Counted from the first letter of the stretch, positions 1-10,075 are shown. The stretch: 64,000 bases of DNA from Trachythela sp. YZ-2020 (GCA_016169945.1 JADLSH010000158.1:159001-223000), one strand, 5' to 3'. Numbers and translations: made by a program. The notes: generated by a model not told the origin, from the letters alone.

Positions 1-1117
1 TACAATACTCAGACACATGCGCATCCAGACATGCGTGAAGTGTCTTGGGGCCAGAGTGCTCAAACGACCACAAGGGAAGTGAGCTTTTGCATTATAGCTT
101 ATAGCCACCAATTAAACTCACAGAGTGCTCAACAACACAAAGTGAAGGAGCATATATAGTCAAATCTGCAGACATGCATGTTTCGCCGTTCAACGGCTCG
201 TCAGTGCAGCTTGTAAAGCAGTCTAGATGCGAGTGACTTCGTATTTATACACCATACTCTTGCCCTCACCAAGCGCATGCATGTGGTACAATACTCAGAC
301 ACATGCGCATCCAGATATGCGTGAAGTGTCTTGGGGCCAGAGCGCTCAAACGACCACAAGGGAAGTGAGCTTTTGCATTATAGCTTATAGCCACCAATTA
401 ACCTCACAGAGTGCTCAACAACACAAAGTGAAGGAGCATATATAGTCAAATCTGCAGACATGCATGTTTCGCCGTTCAACGGCTCGTCAGTGCAGCTTGT
501 AAACGCAGTATAGATGCGAGTGACTTCGTATTTATACACCATACTCTTGCCCTCACCAAGCGCATGTGGTACAATACTCAAACACATGCGCATCCAGACA
601 TGCGTGAAGTGTCTTGGGGCCAGAGTGCTCAAACGACCACAAGGGAAGTGAGCTTTTGCATTATAGCTTATAGCCATCAATTAACCTCACAGAGTGCTCA
701 GCAACACAAAGTGAAGGAGCATATATAGTCAAATCTGCAGACATGCATGTTTCGCCGTTCAACGGCTCGTCAGTGCAGCTTGTAACGCAGTCTAGATGCG
801 AGTGACTTCGTATTTATACACCATACTCTTGCCCTCACCAAGCGCATGTGGTACAATACTCAGACACATGCGCATCCAGACATGCGTGAAGTGTCTTGGG
901 GCCAGAGTGCTCAAACGACCACAAGGGAAGTGAGCTTTTGCATTATAGCTTATAGCCACCAATTAACCTCACAGAGTGCTCAACAACACAAAGTGAAGGA
1001 GCATACATAGTCACATCTGCAGACATGCATGTTTCGCCGTTCAACGGCTCGTCAGTGCAGCTTGTAACGCAGTCTAGATGCGGGTGACTTCGTATTTATA
1101 CACCATACTCTTGCCCT
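1..1117. repeat. Tandem array of ~283 bp units, four copies
   Basis: Four head-to-tail copies begin at about 1, 287, 570 and 852, giving periods of 286, 283 and 282 bp. They differ by scattered substitutions and short indels. Each unit holds a short palindrome (GCCGTTcAACGGC), a TATATA run and TATTTATAC near its end. The last copy runs into a (TA)n tract at 1118-1136. No convincing coding frame is kept across copies. It may be a satellite or the repeated terminus of a mobile element; its closeness to the Penelope-like element is suggestive only. Confidence 0.9.
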
Positions 1118-1313
1118 CATATATATATATATATATCAATAAATCGCTCTATTTCTAAATATTGAGCACTTTTTGCTACATACGCGCTCGAAGAAACTGG
1201 GCAACGCTTACCTCAAAACTGGTCTGATACGAATAGAAGACTCGTTAGCATAGGATAAGAATTGAATCAGAGATTTTATATGATAATATATACAGGTGTA
1301 TATATACATAATA

Positions 1314-1550
1314 TAAGCTATAATGCAAAAGCTCACTTCCCTTATGGTCGTTTGAGCACTCTGGTCCCAAGACACTTCACGCATGTCTGGATGCGCATGT
1401 GTCTGAGTATTGTACCACATGCGCTTGGTGAGGGCAAGAGAATGGTGTATAAATACGAAGTCACTCGCATCTAGACTGCGTTACAAGCTGCACTGACGAG
1501 CCGTTGAACGGCGAAACATGCATGTCCGCAGATTTGACTATATAGTCAAA
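1314..1550 (-). repeat. Single inverted copy of the ~283 bp unit
   Basis: This is the reverse complement of most of the unit repeated at 1-1117, including the palindrome and the TATTTATAC segment. About 200 bp of different sequence separates it from the array, so array and copy form a large inverted arrangement. The motif CTTACCTCAAAA occurs on either side (near 1207 and 1563, and inverted near 1612), which suggests further short repeats at the junctions. Confidence 0.88.
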
Positions 1551-1659
1551 TTATAGATTATTGCTTACCTCAAAATGATTCTTTTACAGATGAAACAGCC
1601 TGTTGCAGACAAGTTTTGAGGTAAGCGAAAATATATATATATATATATATATATTTTTA

Positions 1660-1707
1660 ATCGCCTGATGATTGCCTTGCAAGAGGCATGAAACTTTAAG
1701 TAGCGAT
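1660..1707 (+). ncRNA. Hammerhead ribozyme-like motif (plus strand)
   Basis: The hammerhead core can be laid out in order. Stem I 5' strand ATCGC is at 1660-1664 and core CTGATGA at 1665-1671. Stem II pairs TGCC (1673-1676) with GGCA (1685-1688). GAAA is at 1690-1693. A very short stem III, CTTTAAG, is at 1694-1700 and is followed by TA and the stem I 3' strand GCGAT (1703-1707). The U-U next to stem II is non-canonical. Stem III is too short to close on itself, as known for ribozymes of Penelope-like elements that act as dimers. It probably marks a second PLE terminus in opposite orientation to the one at 1890-4097. Activity is untested. Confidence 0.6.
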
Positions 1708-1804
1708 AGAAATATTTTAAGATAAACAAATAAATAGCTCTGCTGAATACTCTCAGTATTGAGCACTCTTTTATCTGTTACGAAGTTACCATTATTATTA
1801 TCAT

Positions 1805-1841
<37 letters not shown>

Positions 1842-1905
1842 TATCGAGTTTAGAATCACGGATATAACACAAAGGACAAACTTGAGTCACTTCATTTAAA
1901 CTTTA

Positions 1906-1961
1906 TTCACTACAAATTTGTTTCGTATAGCAAGCAAAGCTTGCTACACTCATCAGGTGAA
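1906..1961 (-). ncRNA. Hammerhead ribozyme of the Penelope-like element
   Basis: Read on the minus strand, all core parts are present in order. Stem I is TTCAC (1961-1957) with GTGAA (1910-1906). CTGATGAG covers 1956-1949. Stem II is a long hairpin, TGTAGCAAGC facing GCTTGCTATA (1948-1925). GAAA is at 1924-1921. Stem III is the self-complementary CAAATTTG (1920-1913), followed by the TA cleavage dinucleotide. Hammerheads with minimal stem III are an established feature of Penelope-like elements, and this one sits downstream of the GIY-YIG remnant on the same strand, as expected. It would self-cleave the element's RNA, probably as a dimer. Confidence 0.82.
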
Positions 1962-2065
1962 ATCGTGTTTGATGTTGTTACTGCCTTAGGAAATTTGAGA
2001 TATTATATATACATGTTTGACGTGATAGAAACTATATGTTGGTTTATATTTACAGTGTTATATTA

Positions 2066-2240
2066 AGCCCGTTTTCCATTAGGCGAATTTGTTCGCGCGA
2101 AGCGAAGCGAAAAACAAATTTCTGCAACGTGATTGGTTAGCGAAAAAATTTAGAAGAGCTTTTTCGCTAACCAATCACATTGCTGAATTTGTTTCTCGCT
2201 TCGCTTCGCGCGAACAAATTCGCCCAGTGGAAAACGGGCT
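2066..2240. mobile_element. Foldback MITE with TTA duplication (Harbinger-like)
   Basis: A 175 bp near-palindrome with ends AGCCCGTTTTCCA and its complement, arms of about 80 bp, and flanking TTA on both sides (2063-2065 and 2241-2243). A 3-bp TTA/TAA duplication is typical of PIF/Harbinger transposons, so this is probably a non-autonomous member. It lies between the GIY-YIG remnant and the ribozyme of the PLE and is therefore younger than it. Confidence 0.82.
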
Positions 2241-2311
2241 TTACACAGATTAGCTATTGGTTGCTGAGCAGGAAGTTTTTTCTGTGTCTACAGGATGACA
2301 ATAGTTCGTTT

Positions 2312-2575
2312 CTAGAGTTCAAGGAACTGAGTTGCGGATAATAAATAATTGCTAATAAACTTTTCATGTAAGCACAGGTTGCATCGCTTAGTTTTGTTCG
2401 AGTAACTCTTGCATTTTTTGATAACTTTCCACTTAACTGAATGTTGTACATTGGATTCTTTTAAATGCCAAACGTATTTGCTGAGTGCGGTAGAATGCTT
2501 ATGCTTAACGTTTCTAAAAGAATTTGTGTGGTTATTAAAGCGCGTTTTGAATTGGCCCCCCGTATGTCCTACATG
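2312..2575 (-). pseudogene. GIY-YIG endonuclease part of the Penelope-like element
   Basis: The minus-strand peptide contains a G-H-T-G-G-x-F-K-T-R-F-x-N-H segment followed by S-x-x-N and K-H-S-T-x-L-S-K-Y, the pattern that follows the YIG core in PLE GIY-YIG domains. The first half of the domain, read as T-Y-T in another frame near 2866-2910, has been separated from it by the foldback at 2576-2865. Across the insertion the two flanks give a T-Y-I-G-like junction. This nuclease would nick target DNA during PLE integration; here it is destroyed by the insertion. Confidence 0.75.
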
Positions 2576-2865
2576 CACGAATCGCGAAATTCGGCCAAAA
2601 ATCGGGCAAAAATCACAGTTAAAGAGAAACATGTAGCTGTGACTGGATGATTTAAAATATGCGTATTAAAGTATTCAAATGTTCAGTCATGCGTTCGTGA
2701 TTACATATCACAACAATAAAAACACGAATGCATGACTGAACATTTGAATACTTTAATACGCATATTTTAAATCATCCAGTCACAGCTACATGTTTTTCTT
2801 TAACTGTGATTTTTGCCCGACTCAGAACGCGTCATTTGGATGCGCGCCGAATTTCGCGATTCGTG
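2576..2865. mobile_element. Foldback element inserted in the GIY-YIG domain
   Basis: Inverted arms beginning CACGAATCGCGAAATTCGGC face each other across a ~30 bp spacer near 2702-2730. The right arm carries about 22 extra bases (near 2820-2847), so the arms have diverged or one was modified. Flanks are CATG and TATA, leaving a possible TA target. It carries no gene and is best read as a non-autonomous DNA element. Confidence 0.75.
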
Positions 2866-4097
2866 TATAGGTCTTCTCTTCTGTGGTATCTTCTCTCGTC
2901 ACAGTGGCTTGGTAAACTACACTCAGTCAGGCATTTACCAGAGAGGGGGCAGGAATCCTTCTGGCGGCAATTGCATTATTTGCTTACATCGGTAGTGTTG
3001 GTCTGGGGCTGTTTCGCGAGTATGGTTTTGTTGTGGGCCGAGATAACGTTCTGTATGTTTGGCATACAGCTATAACTTAGCTTTAACGTGTTTCGGTTGA
3101 GTATTTTGTGCAATGGATGGCTTTGCGGGAAACATTCGTCAATGGCTTGCAGAAATTTGTGCCCAATATTGGTAGCAACATTGGCGCTGTAGGGCGGTTT
3201 GAACCATATTACGTTTCTGCTTCTGGAGCGTTTTGACTTTGGAGGTTGAGGTTTGAAGCTTAGGGGGTAGTTGTAACCGCTTCTTTGCAGGGCTTCTTGG
3301 TAAGGTGGAATGGCCGAGTCAAACGATTGCTTATTCGAGGATATATTGGATTGCCGTCTATTGATTGCCTCTGGTATGCTGCGGAGTATTGATGGTGGGT
3401 GGTTTATCTGGCTGTTGACGTATTGTGGAACGTTTCCGGGTTTCATATAAGGTTTGTAAGATGCGGATCTTAGATCTAATGTAATGTCGAGATAGTTGGC
3501 ACATTTCTTGTTAGCTTCAGTGGTGATCTTTAGGTTGTGGTCGCTGAATATCTTACAAATGTGTTTTTTAATGTTCTCGATCTCTCTCGGGGTTTTGTTA
3601 AGTGCTGCTAAACCGTCATCTCTGTACACACCGATATCATTGCCGTACTCGCTTGTCAATTTCGATAGTAGGTAGGAGCCAACTAGTTCGCATGTTTCTG
3701 CGCCGTCAAAGCTGCCCATAGAAACGTCGAAGAGGCAGTTTGATGTTTTCTTGCACCAAGTTGAGTTACCGATAAAGAAGAGGGTATTTTTTGCCTGAAT
3801 AATGATGCTTTTTTCATTCTCGGTTATCACGTCGTATTGCGAGGCAAAGGATAGGGCTTGTTTCAGCAACTCTTTCGATATGGATGGGTAAAAATCTACT
3901 ACATCGAAGCTGATGAATGAGCGGGTGGATTTGTCTGGCATATTGTCAAACCACTTGATAACTGAATCTGTGTTTTTCCACTGATTTAGTTTGGCAGACT
4001 TCACGATTTTTGAGTTGATCCGTTGAAGGATTTGTTTGCTGACGATACCGATTTCCGATTTTGCTGGGTTTATCAGTCTGCACGTGGGGTTGTTGTT
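2866..4097 (-). pseudogene. Penelope-like reverse transcriptase
   Basis: The minus-strand frame from about 4097 runs to a stop at 2976. It shows [17 protein letters not shown] near the start, then [10 protein letters not shown] (RT motif A, about 45 residues further), V-G-S-Y-L-L, and V-Y-R-D-D-G in place of the YxDD catalytic box (motif C). The end has the C-M-P-N-x-x-x-x-I-x-x-H-N linker and, after an in-frame stop, C-N-C-R and C-P-L-x-G-x-C motifs that precede GIY-YIG in PLEs. One frameshift lies near 2920. The N-terminal region is missing. The family assignment is strong; the copy is inactive. Confidence 0.88.
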
Positions 4098-4348
4098 AAA
4101 AAAAGGTTGTCCTTTGCAAACATTAAACTCGAAAACTTTAAACTCTAAGCGCGAAAAGCACTATGGGAGTGCAAGTTTCAAGTTTACGAATTGAATTTGG
4201 CGGTCATTTGTGAGTGAAATTATTAATATCTCCCTACAAGGATATAGCAATCACAATGGCGCCATATTAAATTCCTAAACTTGAAATTTGCGCTCCCATA
4301 GTGCTTTTCACGCTTAGAGTTTAAGGTTTTCAAAGAACAACCTTTTTT
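4098..4348. mobile_element. Foldback element at the 5' break of the PLE
   Basis: About 250 bp with inverted ends (AAAAAAGGTTGT with a facing copy at 4338-4348) and arms of about 100 bp that include a GCACTATGGGAG motif. The centre holds GGCGCCATATT-type sequence. No clear duplication was resolved. The PLE frame seems to enter the element's left arm in frame, which may be chance. PLE sequence does not resume on the far side. Confidence 0.72.
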
Positions 4349-6056
4349 GAATTAGCTGTATATATATATATATATATACATACAGCTTATTTTTATTTAT
4401 ATATATATAAATATATACTTCACGTCGATCCCGTTCTCCAGGAGTAATTTGGCGTGTGTTGAGTATATTTCATATACTAGAATTACTATCGCAAGGGAAG
4501 TGCTGCCTGAGAGGTTGTGTGATTACTATATTGATGATCTCCATGGCTTTGATTATGTCATGTAAACCTATTTAGCCAGGAAAATTTGATTGTATAGTGT
4601 TATTAATTGTGATGAATGGTCAAATAATTCCCTGCAAGGTTGCCGGAACTATTGAGTGGAGTATAATAAATATATTTTTGTGTGTATAAAGGATCTAAAA
4701 TTACAAATTAATAACTTTTAATAACCAAGAGCAAGGTCATAACGGGTCTTGACAGTACTGACCGAGCTTGTGTGATATATGAAAAGAGCCTGTGAAAGAG
4801 GTTGGATGATGAACTGTACCATGAATTGTAGCAATAGCATTTTATTGGCAGCAAGTGTAGCAATAATATTAACTATAACAAACACCAATATACCTAAAAT
4901 AGATGAAAACACCTGTGAAATCTCCTGAAAATATTCGGATAACCCCTCGCCCCCCAATTTGGAACACAAATTTATAAAATATGGCACTGCTCACGGCTAG
5001 ACTATCACAGACATCTTACCTTAGGAAGAGAATCTTTGCAAGCTCAAAAGAAGCAGTTTACAACCAGGAAGACGTCAAGACGTACTGTTAGAAAGCCGAA
5101 TGTCAAATATTCCTCGTGGACAGTCGTGGTGTCGCCAGTACAAAAATCGCATGGCTGTGGTGCAGTAGACAAGTTGCGAGTATGTTATTGTTGTATTATT
5201 CGTATTGTTTCCGTCAAAGTAAAAACCTTCTAGATGATGTAATAATAAATTCGGTAGGAGAAATGCCTACGTCACAAAACGTCAGAAAACTGCCTACGTC
5301 ATGCAACAGACATCCAAAGATTTTGACTGTCGACTGTACATAGGTCCGCGAAGGTCTGGGCCCTAAAATAGTATGCTGCCTTCGGCAGCAATAACAGGCT
5401 TGGATCATTAATGGTCATTTTACAACAAACTGCAGTTGAAGTTACCTATCCTAAATGCAATGCTGCCTACAAACTGATATACAGCTCCTAGACTATGGTA
5501 CGGGAAAAGTGAAGCTATCAACTCAATACGCGTGATAACATGCCAAAATTGGATTTCATTAAAGAGGAAATAAACACTTCCAAAATAAGAAATAAAATGA
5601 GAAATAAATAGCGTCTGGTTCTACTGGGGTATGTCGTGTTCCAATAACAACAACTTTAGATGTAAAAAAGCAACTGTTGCATTGAGTAGCTACGCCAAAA
5701 GCGTGACCGGTACACTCTAGAAGGATAGAATAGATTTAATTGAAAGCATTTTATCTATTTCATCGATATGAGCTATACGGATGTAAAAGGCATAGTTCTA
5801 AAATCTGTACGGACATCTTATTGACCTGCGGACAATTGTACTGTGATCAGCTAATAATAATGGTAATGACCAATGGCAATAATATATATGTTCAGGCCAG
5901 AAGGTATCATCTGCAGTTTTGGTTATACGTGTTGCATTATCTAACTCTGTCTTCAATACAAAGTACAAGTTTATGAATATAAATGTTCTCTTTATTTCTT
6001 CTGAAGGAATATATACATTCCCCTTATTTACTCTTTTTTAAACTATTCAAGTAATA
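4349..6056. other. Intergenic, no supported gene
   Basis: The start is AT-rich simple sequence, with (TA)n at 4362-4380. A minus-strand frame at 4718-4987 could encode 89 residues with one hydrophobic segment near the middle, but nothing supports it as a gene. A short direct repeat, TGCCTACGTCA, occurs near 5263 and 5291. Otherwise nothing was recognised. Confidence 0.5.
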
Positions 6057-6058
6057 TA

Positions 6059-6316
6059 CAGGGTGCATCAAAAAAAGATAATCCAACTTCAGCATGTCTG
6101 CGTGCTTTCATATTGTGTTTTTCCAGAAAATGTTTAAACAGCAACAACAATCAGGTCCTTAGCTGTCCAATGATACCTTTTGTATATCATGAGGGAAAAT
6201 GACGACGAATAAAAATTGTCGGTCGAAATCGACATTTTTCCACCGTTGAGAATTGGGTGCAAAACTATTGAAAATAAATCCCATTTGGATTGGGTTACCT
6301 TTTTTGATACACCCTG
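6059..6316. mobile_element. Mariner-like MITE with TA duplication
   Basis: A 258 bp element with ends CAGGGTGCATCAAAAAAAG and a matching inverted end TTTTTTGATACACCCTG, flanked by TA at 6057-6058 and 6317-6318. The CAGGGTG...CAAAAAA terminus and TA target are typical of Tc1/mariner elements. There is no transposase frame, so it is a non-autonomous internal-deletion derivative. Confidence 0.9.
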
Positions 6317-6318
6317 TA

Positions 6319-7736
6319 TTAATAAGAATAATGAACTTATAACTATGAAGGGTTATTATAATACATTGACAAGAATGTACAGTTACATAATTTAAGTTAC
6401 TAGTATGCGATAAACTTAAAATATTGTATAGTATAAGGTATAATTTTTGAGAAAAATCCGAACGAGATTATCTTGACCATACCAGATTACTATCTGCACC
6501 AGATGGTGTTCTATCCAGGAAAGTAGAGGTGTTCGTCTTATTTTGACTGAAAATGATCCTGATCGGAAAGAACTTCTATCATCAGTGAGTATGTATAAAT
6601 GCGAAATCCTTGCTCACAAAGTATACAAAAGCAAAATTCACTTTTTAGCTTTTGTAAGAAATGGCCAACTTATCCATGTCAAGTCAAAACAAGAAAAGCA
6701 CTCCCACATGTTTAAAGCATAAAAAATATAATTTATTAACCTGACAAAAAGCACAAAAAATATAGTAGTTCATAAGGAGATAAGTTCTTGTGAAGGACTC
6801 ACTTCACACATGCACACGCTTTTCCTTTATGACATATTTACCTTTTTATGCGTTATTAAATATACAAATGATCAAATCAAAAAGTACACGATAAAACCCG
6901 GTTTACGTTGAGCAACTGCATGCGAGCCACATTGACCGTTGATACTTGATGTCCGTGGTCATTGGAAACAATTGTGTAACAATGGCAAATTTCAGGCGTA
7001 TTACAATTATCAATGCATAAACATGCATTGCTTCCAAGCTGCTGGTGTTATAACTGTACGTATATACTATGCAGGCATGAGGTTGCTATAAGGTAAACCA
7101 GGATTACGAGGTTGGTAATTGAATAAGAAGTTATTTGAATGACTGAAAATTTGGTTTTATAGGATGATATTTTTGTTTTGTTTTTGTTTGCCCATTTTTG
7201 TTGTGATACTATATAACGCTTTGTAAAATAGATTGAGATTTTCCATTTCATATATTTTGGCTCTATTCAAATCTTCGGAGATAAAACGCTAAATCATTTT
7301 TTCTTAGAAAAGTACTGTACTTTGTAAAAAATCTCAGCTCGCATGAAAGGATAAAACTTGCAATTCTCGTCATTTAATTGGTTGATTATGATCAAATGAC
7401 GTTGAAATAAAGCGAAGTATAGTACAAAATTCCACGGTTTGGTTTTCATTAAATTCCATCCGTCAAAATGCTAATCGTATCATGTTCGTAGCTCATTTAA
7501 CCCTAATTTCAGCATTTTAAATGCAAACAAAATGGCGGATGTAAAAATATGGTTTTTTGACGATAAAGTTTCGTGAAATAAATGCTATTATTTTAATAAT
7601 TATTCATTATAAAATTTTTGGGACTTGTTTACTTGATTTTATGTCAATTTTGAACTTGATACAATCATGTAACTCTGGTATGTAATTGTTTTGTATTTAA
7701 TTCAATAAATCTTTCAATAACATTGATATATTTTGG
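6319..7736. other. Intergenic, no supported gene
   Basis: AT-rich sequence with no frame that resembles a known protein. A short start-like context (AAAATGGCGG) near 7531 leads only to a 15-codon frame. No tandem array was seen. Confidence 0.5.
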
Positions 7737-7926
7737 TGTCATATAAAACAAATAATGAATGTTTTCATTCGTGCAATGGTAAAAATATTTTCATTTGGTG
7801 AAAGATGGAACTTCCCATTCCACTCGGCTCTCGCCTCGTGAAATGGAAAATTCCATATTTCACCACATGAAAATATTTTTACCATTGCACTCATAAACAT
7901 TCATTATTTGTATAATATATATGACA
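7737..7926. mobile_element. Foldback MITE (TGTCATATA ends)
   Basis: Near-palindromic 190 bp sequence. The left arm reads outward to AATGAATG...GCAATGGTAAAAATATTTTCAT, with its complement on the right, and both ends have TGTCATATA. The centre is a short GC-richer segment near 7820-7845. Target duplications were not resolved. No gene inside. Confidence 0.75.
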
Positions 7927-8540
7927 AAATATATACGGTTTCATAGCCAGGACATTTGATCCAGCAGAAACTGTTAGCAATAGTATGCAGCAAAGAGAAA
8001 CAATGGTGATTTTCAGAGTTTACATCTGGCATACGATATGATACAAACTGTGGTCTTTGCCGTGATTTGCGTTCCAGGTTTAAAATTGTTAACGGAAAGA
8101 AATAGATTACCCGAATTTTCATGTCCGAGATGTTGATGACAATATAGGTGGGTTTCAGTAAATGGTGCTACAAATCTATTGACGGTTACGGAACAGGCAA
8201 ATGATGTTTGTCACCAAACCCAAGTTGAGTACATAAAGTTAAAAATGTAGACACTGATAACTGTCTTTCGTTTAAGATTTGGGGACCATGTGTTGCACTG
8301 TACTCCTAGTGTTGACCACCATAGTATGATTTGTTTATACTGTAAGATTATGAATAATTATTACGGTTTTCGTTTCCTATTGAAACTAAACAGGTTTCTA
8401 AATGATACATTGTACAAAGTGTGTGTGTGTTTTGAACAACAAACTAAAGCAAGATACTTTTTCTGATACTTTCGCAGAAATGTAAATACCCATGACACCA
8501 GAAAAAGTGTGGGTTTTTTAACCACTTTCCCGGGAATTTC
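7927..8540. other. Intergenic, no supported gene
   Basis: Nothing recognised. A short GTGTGTGTG run lies near 8420. Confidence 0.45.
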
Positions 8541-8801
8541 CTCAGGCCGTATGGCCTGGCAAATGACGCACCAGATGACGAAACCTTGCGCAAACGAACA
8601 TGGCCCAAATGCTGTGAATGGCTGTTAAGGCCAGATTATGCCATGTCTGAATTCTGTCAGACAATGCACGATAAGTTAACGTTTCTAAAGAACGTAGAGT
8701 CTCAACATCTGAATAGCCACAAGTTGGCAGATTTTGATCCTTACCTAGAATCCATGGATCGTCTGCACACCAAAAGAAGACATGGAACTTTAATACGGTG
8801 A
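8541..8801 (+). pseudogene. Unassigned coding-like fragment beside the ATPase island
   Basis: An open plus-strand frame of about 85 codons ends at 8801. It starts near Y-G-L-A-N-D-A-P-D-D-E-T-L and includes a W-P-K-C-C-E-W-L-L segment and a D-F-D-P-Y-L-E-S stretch. Base composition is higher in GC than its surroundings and similar to the frames at 9058-11707. I do not recognise the protein. It could be part of the same lost element as the packaging-ATPase-like gene, or an exon of an unrelated gene. There is no clear start codon, so it is probably a truncated remnant. Confidence 0.35.
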
Positions 8802-9057
8802 AATGTAAGACCAATAGATTTAGCAACACTTTTATTATTCCTTCTGCTGTACGTAATTTTAATAGTACGATGACATAGTACCAATATTTTTAAAAGTCGT
8901 TTGGTTAAATATATAGTCTAGTAGTATAGTATTTGATGTAAAGTATTTTAGGCCTTTTGTAGTTTTGCAATGTAGTCATGTAAATAATCACGCAATTCAG
9001 TACGTAGCTGTAATGTGATCTATTCTAATTAAACTATTTATCTATCTAAACACCCGC

Positions 9058-9895
9058 AGGAGGAAGATGTTCTGACGATGCTCTATGACGAAGATGCGGG
9101 AACCAACGATCTTATGAAAGAGTTTTTTAAGATTGGAGGGTCCATGTTTCTGATGTCCACCCCAGTACATGGTGGCACAAAGTATGTTATCGGATCCAGA
9201 AACGTACGCAGGTCGGATCAACACTGATGACAAGCGCTGTAAAGCATTTAAGAGGAAGAGATTTGAAATCTCTCAAGGAAATGCTCAACACGATGTGTGC
9301 TGCAGCGGGGGAAAACACAACGACATACACTCCTTCACTGTGTAAGAAGATCTTGTGAAAGACCTGGAAAAGCTTTCCGAAACAAAACGTGAGTCAGGAA
9401 GGCACGAAGCTTCGAGTAGCTCTTCTGACTCGTTGGATGAAGAATCCCCACGTCCGATCCAAAGAAAGTTACAGTGCCCGAACCCAGTGCCAAATCGAAG
9501 AAGTCAGAGAAACAACAGAAACCAACACAACAGAGAAGAAAAAGAAAAAAACCTCCCCAAACCGTGATGAGGAACCCACAAAAGAATTACCCAAACCACC
9601 GAAGAAACAACCAAAGCGAAGCAGAGTGGAAGAACAGCAGCCGACTCCAAAAAAGGGAAAGAACAGCGACAAGGAGAAAAAACCAAAGGTAGTACAAGAC
9701 GTTCAGCCTCCCAAACCACCACCAAAAAGAACGAAACTGGACAAACCAAGCCCACAAGAAGAAATGCTAAATACATTCCTGGAGGCAAAATCTAAATCCG
9801 CGGTAGCTTTGGCAATAATATTTTGCTCGAGTTTGCTCGAATATTTTGGCGGAGTTCAAGCTTTTGCTTTAAGGCGAGAAATGAATTTTGTTTAA
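9058..9895 (+). pseudogene. Decayed gene for a lysine- and proline-rich basic protein
   Basis: Consecutive plus-strand frames continue one another with small shifts. About 55 codons end at 9224; a second stretch runs 9227-9358; then come a serine-rich acidic segment (SSSSSDSLDEE) and a long tail rich in K, P and E, ending at 9895 in another frame. The tail has repeated PPKP and KKxPK-like patterns, resembling nuclear or DNA-binding tails. Frameshifts near 9225, 9355 and 9480 indicate decay. It converges on the ATPase-like gene on the opposite strand. A structural or core protein of a virus-like element is one possibility; no family match is claimed. Confidence 0.4.
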
Positions 9896-10059
9896 AACAT
9901 AAATTTGTGTATTAGTTTTTGTGTGAATTAGGTTGTTTAAACACTAAGATGCGTGTTATTGTATGTGTGTGTCTTAGCGATGTAAATACTATGGGAGCGT
10001 GCGTACAAAATGTAAATGAACAACGAAGTTTCGTTCTATATTCTTTTAGTAATAGTGAT

Positions 10060-10075
10060 GGCTCTTAAAAGAGCC
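10060..10075. terminator. Perfect hairpin between convergent genes, histone-stem-loop-like
   Basis: GGCTCTTAAAAGAGCC forms a 6-bp GC-rich stem with a 4-nt loop. On the minus strand it reads GGCTCTTTTAAGAGCC, matching the metazoan histone 3' stem-loop pattern (loop TTTA), preceded by an A/C-rich stretch and followed by ATCAC. On the plus strand it is followed by GGGG and a T-rich run. It lies 165 bp past the end of the basic-protein frame and about 228 bp past the ATPase-like stop, so it could define 3' ends for either. No histone coding sequence is present nearby. Confidence 0.5.

Larger units (their letters stand above)
1890..4097 (-). mobile_element. Penelope-like retroelement, 5'-truncated and broken by insertions
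   Basis: In minus-strand order this region holds a PLE reverse transcriptase, a GIY-YIG endonuclease remnant, a 3' region with a hammerhead ribozyme, and an AATAAAG-type tail near 1900. PLEs are retroelements that pair an RT close to telomerase with a GIY-YIG nuclease. The element is truncated at 4097, where a foldback abuts it, and nothing upstream of 4350 looks like the missing N-terminal part. Two other foldbacks lie at 2576-2865 (inside the nuclease) and 2066-2240 (3' untranslated region). An in-frame stop and a frameshift show it is dead. Confidence 0.85.

Noticed and set aside
227..1474. Reading frames of 70-100 codons in the 283-bp units
   Set aside because: They lie in both orientations of a non-coding repeat, change between copies and show no protein motifs.
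1584..1859. 91-codon frame rich in I and Y
   Set aside because: It is translation of (TA)n runs and the ribozyme region.
4718..4987. Small membrane-protein-like frame
   Set aside because: One hydrophobic segment only, no motif, no clear context; chance frame cannot be excluded.
9469..9788. Minus-strand frames opposite the lysine-rich gene
   Set aside because: Shadow frames of a K/P/E-rich plus-strand sequence; they give F/V/L-rich translations.
10060..10075. A true histone gene at this place
   Set aside because: No histone coding end is found upstream on either strand; only the stem-loop pattern is present.
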